Assembly (NCBI GenBank): GCA_009760855.2
Contig: WPIO01000082.1
Coordinates: 1,029,001-1,093,000, forward strand
Direction of reading: 5' to 3'
Origin: Cristatella mucedo
Taxonomy: Eukaryota; Bryozoa; Phylactolaemata; Cristatellidae
DNA length: 64,000 nucleotides
The notes below the pieces were generated by a model. It was not told the DNA's origin, made no database searches, and saw only the letters and a list, made by a program, of their open reading frames with translations. The position numbers and the translations under genes were made by a program. Below, piece after piece: positions 59,622 to 64,000 of the stretch (position 1 is the first letter of the stretch; each line of letters begins with the position of its first letter).

Positions 59622-60054
59622 GTAATTGCCAAATTTTATCCTGAAAGAAAATTCTCTAATCATGTGCTATTAATCCCTGTATTGTTAGGGAAACGTAGCA
59701 ATGAAGATCAGTCTGATAGACTGCAATTAAGGGTCATTGGAAGATATTTAAAAACAGCACATTAATTATGATTATTACCTTAATATGGCAGATTGTGATC
59801 TTTGGATTTTTTTGCCGGCAACATAGACCATATCAGTGAGTCCACCTACAAAGTAAAATCCAAGTTGCACTCTTTAATATCAATTCCTTGCTTTACGGTA
59901 GCATCTAACTTTAAGCGTGAGCACATCGACGTTATTTTTAAGTTCGTATCTTAGTCCTAGGACAATGATAGCAATATAGACCATATATTTACTGTTCTTG
60001 ACCATATATTTACTGCTCTCTGTAGTTGTTCTTTACTGTGCATATACTTGCTGT
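59622..60054. other. No gene seen
   Basis: Start of the intron after the last visible fibrinogen-C exon. AT-rich, with a small duplication of GACCATATATTTACTG near 59985-60016. Confidence 0.4.
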
Positions 60055-60210
60055 AGGTGAGCCATGATAGCATTCTAGGCAAGGCCGTCGCTCTTCATGA
60101 CTTAGGTCCCGAGGTTATCGGTTCGAATCATGCAGTAGGCAATACTATAATGCCGCTGCAAGCGGTGGCGAAAGCAATAAAGAGTCTTCTGTCGATATAC
60201 AAAAGAGCTG
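60055..60210 (+). mobile_element. SINE2 copy
   Basis: A box region GGTGAGCCATGATAGCATTC, B box GGTTCGAATC (60120-60129), body CAGTAGGCAATACTATAATG, GCAAGCGGTGGCG and AGAGTCTTCTGTCGATATAC. Best SINE2 copy. Confidence 0.7.
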
Positions 60211-60282
60211 CTCAATCAGCTAGTATTTTGATTCTTCTTTTGGAGTGTCTAGAGTTATTGGTGCCTATCATAATTACAAATA

Positions 60283-60925
60283 AAAATAATAATCATATAC
60301 TTAATAAAACACCCCCATATAACTCATTCTCTTTCTAGGTGCTTTACATTTGCTGCAAAGGAAACACGACGGAATTATGAGTGGTGTTATGCTTGAAAAA
60401 CAACATTGATAATATGGTTAGGGGTGACACGCATACGGTCAGCATGCAAGTGTGGTTAGTGACAGCATGCAGAGTGCGATCAAGCATAAGTACATAAGGG
60501 GAAAATCACAGGACCCACTAAATTCTGTCATTAATAGGTGCGTTTTTAGTTTTTATAAATGCGGTCAAGTCAGGGGATGTCGTGACGGAAGTCAGGAGTG
60601 AGTTCTAAGCTTTAGGAACATACGAACTAAATGCACGATCTCAAAAGGATTTGAGGTTTGCACGAGGTATAGGTAAACAGTTAAATTCTGAAAGCGTGTG
60701 GCTCAATACTTAACCTGGTGGGGGAATACATCTAATAGGTAGGCTGGAGACAAAGAATGAAGGGACATAAAAGTGAGCGACCAAACTTTGTAGTCAATCT
60801 GTTGCTTAACTGGTAGCGAGTGCAGGTTGGTAAAAAGTGGTGTGATGTAGCAACTATGATGCTCGCAAAAGAAAAGCCAGCTGGAGCTTTGCACAAGCGG
60901 TAGGCGCCTGATGGTAGATGCTGCT
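60283..60925 (-). mobile_element. LINE-A 3' fragment
   Basis: AATAATAATCAT tail and terminal block (CTCTTTCTAGGTGCTTTACA), 3' UTR (GGGGTGACACGCATACGGTC) and C-terminal coding, with minus-strand HSCYITPLFTNLHSLPVKQQ near 60870-60800. Truncated near 60925. Confidence 0.78.
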
Positions 60926-61369
60926 AGCTAATAAAACTAATGTGTCCTTAGACTCAGGCGTTGTCCAGCACCTGTTCCACAGGATTTTAGAGGCTAATTG
61001 TTAGGAATTTTACTCATGACCTGAATAACTGTACCAGCTTTCACTAAGTTTATCTATTCGTTCTTAGACCGAAACAAGTAGCTGCACACCAGTTGAGCAC
61101 CATTATTAGAATTTCAAACCTAGCAAGTAAGCTCCATTCAGGTTTTGGACCAAGTCACTATTCACTGCTGAGGTATAGCTTAAATTACCGACATTAGGCA
61201 CTTTGAAGCCAAACTTTACGCAAAGCAAATGACAAGAAAAAACCGTAGAACACAGAAACTGCTTAGCCGTACCCAAAAATCTTGCTCGTGAATGAAGGAG
61301 AATAATGAGCAATAGCAAAACGACCTCTCCCTTGTGGACCAAATTATCTAATTCAATTCTGTTTACCTT

Positions 61370-62420
61370 ATGCTGACGATACTCAGTTGTATTTGTCATT
61401 TAAACCGTCGGAATCTGCTGCAGAAACTGACAAGTTGAATGCTTGCCTTGCCGATATTCGATCCTGGATATCGAAAACTTCCTGAAATTAAATGACGATG
61501 AGGCCGAACTGCTGCTCATAGGAAACCCTAAGCGTGTGACTGGATTAAAGGCTTAGCTCTTCTGATAGGTGATGCTGTTGTGCGACCATCACCACCTGCT
61601 CGAAATTTAGGTTTCGTTTTCGACAGCTGCCTCCATTTTAAAAGCTTCATTTAGAAGACTGCTTCTGCAGCTAGCCATCACGTGTGATCCCTATCCAAGA
61701 TTAGAATCTGTCTTCTTCTGTGGCAGGCAAAAAATTTAACTAGCTCCTTAGTTTTGTCTTGGCTTGATCATTGCAATTCCCTATTACCTGGGCTACCAAA
61801 AAAAGCGATTTGGCCACTGCAACAGACTATCATTATGGCTGCAAGGCTAGTCCTGAAGTCCCAGAAGCTTGAGCACGCGTCTCCTTTGCTAAAAGAGCTA
61901 ATATGGATGCCGGTTGACCAACGGATTCAGAGAAGGTTCTTATGCTGACCCACAAGGCCCACCACGGCTTGGCTCCTTCGTACCTAGCTGAACTGCTGCA
62001 TCTGTTTCAACCAGTTCGCGCCCTCAGGTCCTCCTTGGACAATAAATTAGCTGTCCCATTCCTACACTTAAATACCTTTGGCGACAGAAGCTTTAGCTCT
62101 GAAGGTCCTAGACTGTGGAACTCGCTTCTACAATTCTTAAGCAACGACAAATACTCTACTACTGCCGACTATGGCTCATCCTTTTCAGCGATTCTGAGCT
62201 GCTACTTCCATGCTACTCACTACCTCAACTGCTCTACTGACTCTGCTATGCTTCCCAATTTCTCCTTGCTGCGTATGACGAAGTCTGTTGGTGACCGAAT
62301 GCGTACCGAAAGCCGCTTAGGCTGTGAGTGCGCTATACAAAACTCTCCTGCATAGCACTCACATGGTCTTTCTGACTTTGCGGAGTTACATACTGAGATA
62401 AACTTTCTTTACCTATAAAA
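61370..62420 (+). mobile_element. LINE-B, best 3' half
   Basis: Begins in the reverse-transcriptase catalytic region ([14 protein letters not shown]-like, 61372-61410), then [26 protein letters not shown] and the C-terminal ORF 61942-62355 ([52 protein letters not shown]). The 3' end GGAGTTACATACTGAGATAA is at about 62385-62405. Broken by frameshifts in its first third. Confidence 0.82.
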
Positions 62421-62589
62421 ATTGCCAAATGAGATTGTCCTTCCTGAGATTGTAGGTACAACTGCAGAGAGAGTAACGCAGTATTTGCAACCCATCTATG
62501 AGTTGTAAGTCCGTACTCGCAGTTTAGGTTTCTGCAATAATATAATTAGTTTTGCATTTACATCGTGCCATCGAACAAACTCATGTAAC

Positions 62590-63620
62590 TCTAGGCACTT
62601 TAACCATGCAGTAAAACAACCATTATCTAATTGTTTATAGCAACATCGACATGCCAGTAAGCATAACATGGTTAGAGGTGGCATATACAGTGTCAACATG
62701 TGAACATACTAAGGATTAGCAGGAACAGTGAAAGCATTTGTAACCGCAGAAAAAGGAAATATTACCAGGTCCTACCTGATGCTGTGAGATACCAATGTGG
62801 TTTTAGCTTTCTTTAAACTTCGTTGTCAGTGGATGTCATGAAGGCAGTCGAGTGAGAGTTTCATGCGGTGAGATCATGGGAGCTAAAGGCACAGTCTCAC
62901 AGGATTTGAGGTTCATAAGAGATGTAGACAAAATGATTAGAATCAGATAAGCTGTTGTGGGGAGTAATTCTGATAAGAAGGGAGCCAGAGAATGACGAGC
63001 CCTAAAACTAATTGCAGAACCTTAAAGTTGATATGCTGCTTTATTGAGAACCAGTGCACTTCGGCAAGAACTTACGTGATGTGGCAACTGGGACTCACGC
63101 GACAGAAATGCATAGCTGGAGATCTTTGAGCCAATAGCAAGTACCCGATTGTACACCCCGGTAGACCAGGAAGCAGTTAGTTACAGAAGTTGAAACAGGA
63201 CGTGTCAAATAAAAAGAATGGGCTAATTTGGATGTAATAAGGTTAGTCACAATGCATTTATATAGTGCCCTCAGGAAACTCAATCACTTTCCAGGCATTT
63301 TACAATTACTTCAAAAGATGTAGTATCCCTGGCTAAACAGACCCGATTTTTTTTCAATGGTACGTTCTGAAGGTAGGCAAACTTGACTGTGGAGCTTTCT
63401 TGTGGTCGTCTATTGATAGGTCAATTTGGAACTAGACACCCAGGTTTCGTTCAGGCTGAAAAAGATATTCTAGAATAGTTGGTTTCGAGTGTTAAAACCT
63501 ATAATTTCTGAGTCAAACCTGGCTTGCGAATAACTAGTAAAACAACTTTACCAAAATTCAATTTAAAAAAGTGTTCTTCTATCCCTGCGTGAACGTCATT
63601 ACTATATTCAGAACGGAAGT
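62590..63620 (-). mobile_element. LINE-A copy with a nested 3' scrap
   Basis: 3' UTR at the left (CATGGTTAGAGGTGGCATAT), then C-terminal coding blocks up to the LINE-A GAACTAGACACCCAGGTTTC segment. A short second LINE-A terminal block (GCCCTCAGGAAACTCAATCA) lies inside at about 63242-63315. Old and strongly diverged. Confidence 0.6.
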
Positions 63621-63723
63621 TGGGAGTATCAGAAGTGAAGGAGGGCCAGGATGGGTCAAAGCAAGCTACTACGGTGTATGACCTCGAACGAAAAGCATAG
63701 ATTGTGCTTGAAAATCACATTGG

Positions 63724-63790
63724 CAAGAGAGACGGCGAGGGAGGGCGAGAGAGAGGGCGAGAGACAGAGAGGGCTGAGAGAGATAGGAAT

Positions 63791-63828
<38 letters not shown>

Positions 63829-63845
63829 GGAGAGAGAGAGAGAGT

Positions 63846-63883
<38 letters not shown>

Positions 63884-63890
63884 AAGAGTT
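63724..63890. repeat. Purine tract, (GA)n microsatellite
   Basis: About 165 bp in which the plus strand is almost only G and A, mostly GAGA with interspersed GGGA, ending AAAGAAAGAG. The long Ser/Leu and Arg/Glu frames here are repeat artefacts. Confidence 0.92.
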
Positions 63891-64000
63891 TAGACAGTGA
63901 AAAGAAGCGGACCACACACAGAGCAAGAGGTAACCCATAGTTTAGTGATTTATTGGATAAAGTTAGTCTGTTTACACCAATACTCTGCATTTCCCCGTTG

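Noticed and set aside
63669-63990. Overlapping open frames of about 65-90 codons rich in Ser/Leu or Arg/Glu
   Set aside because: They are translations of the (GA)n tract.
1-64000. CRISPR arrays, defence islands or bacterial operons
   Set aside because: No regularly spaced identical repeats with unique spacers and no compact same-strand gene runs. Splice sites and retrotransposons mark the window as animal genomic DNA.

Overview
This window is eukaryotic, most likely from an invertebrate animal. Coding exons are short and carry GT/AG splice sites, introns run to many kilobases, and the space between is filled with degraded non-LTR retrotransposons, tRNA-derived SINEs, solo LTRs and microsatellites. 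A fibrinogen-domain gene with a PAN module and an LRRC72-like gene would suit a lophotrochozoan such as a gastropod mollusc. The sequence alone does not prove the phylum.

Two host genes can be assembled exon by exon, with splice phases that agree at every junction. The first is an LRRC72-like leucine-rich-repeat gene on the minus strand (21200 down to 11479). Six exons give 269 codons plus a stop; only the N-terminal start exon is missing. The second is a secreted PAN/apple plus fibrinogen-C protein on the plus strand (31411 to 59621). Five exons span 28 kb, and the gene runs off the right edge before the last part of the fibrinogen domain. Two weaker exon candidates lie at 1745-2168 (+) and 9028-9206 (-).

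Region by region: 0-9 kb holds a relic of a dispersed invertebrate protein family, one possible two-exon gene end, and LINE debris. 9-21 kb is the LRRC72-like gene, with a nearly intact LINE-A copy (18.86-20.44 kb) in one intron. 21-25 kb holds a SINE and a second relic of the dispersed protein family. 25.1-27.8 kb is a GC-rich cluster of two solo LTRs around a hAT transposase remnant, followed by a minisatellite. 28-31 kb is LINE and SINE debris. 31-64 kb is the fibrinogen gene, whose introns are packed with nested LINE-A, LINE-B and SINE insertions.

Repeat families named here for convenience: LINE-A and LINE-B (CR1/Jockey-like reverse transcriptases), LINE-C (one 3' fragment), SINE1 (tRNA-like head with a 3' tail matching the LINE-A 3' end) and SINE2 (tRNA-like head, different body). 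The SINE1/LINE-A tail match suggests that SINE1 is mobilised by LINE-A machinery. No CRISPR array, rRNA gene, intact tRNA gene or bacterial-type operon was seen.
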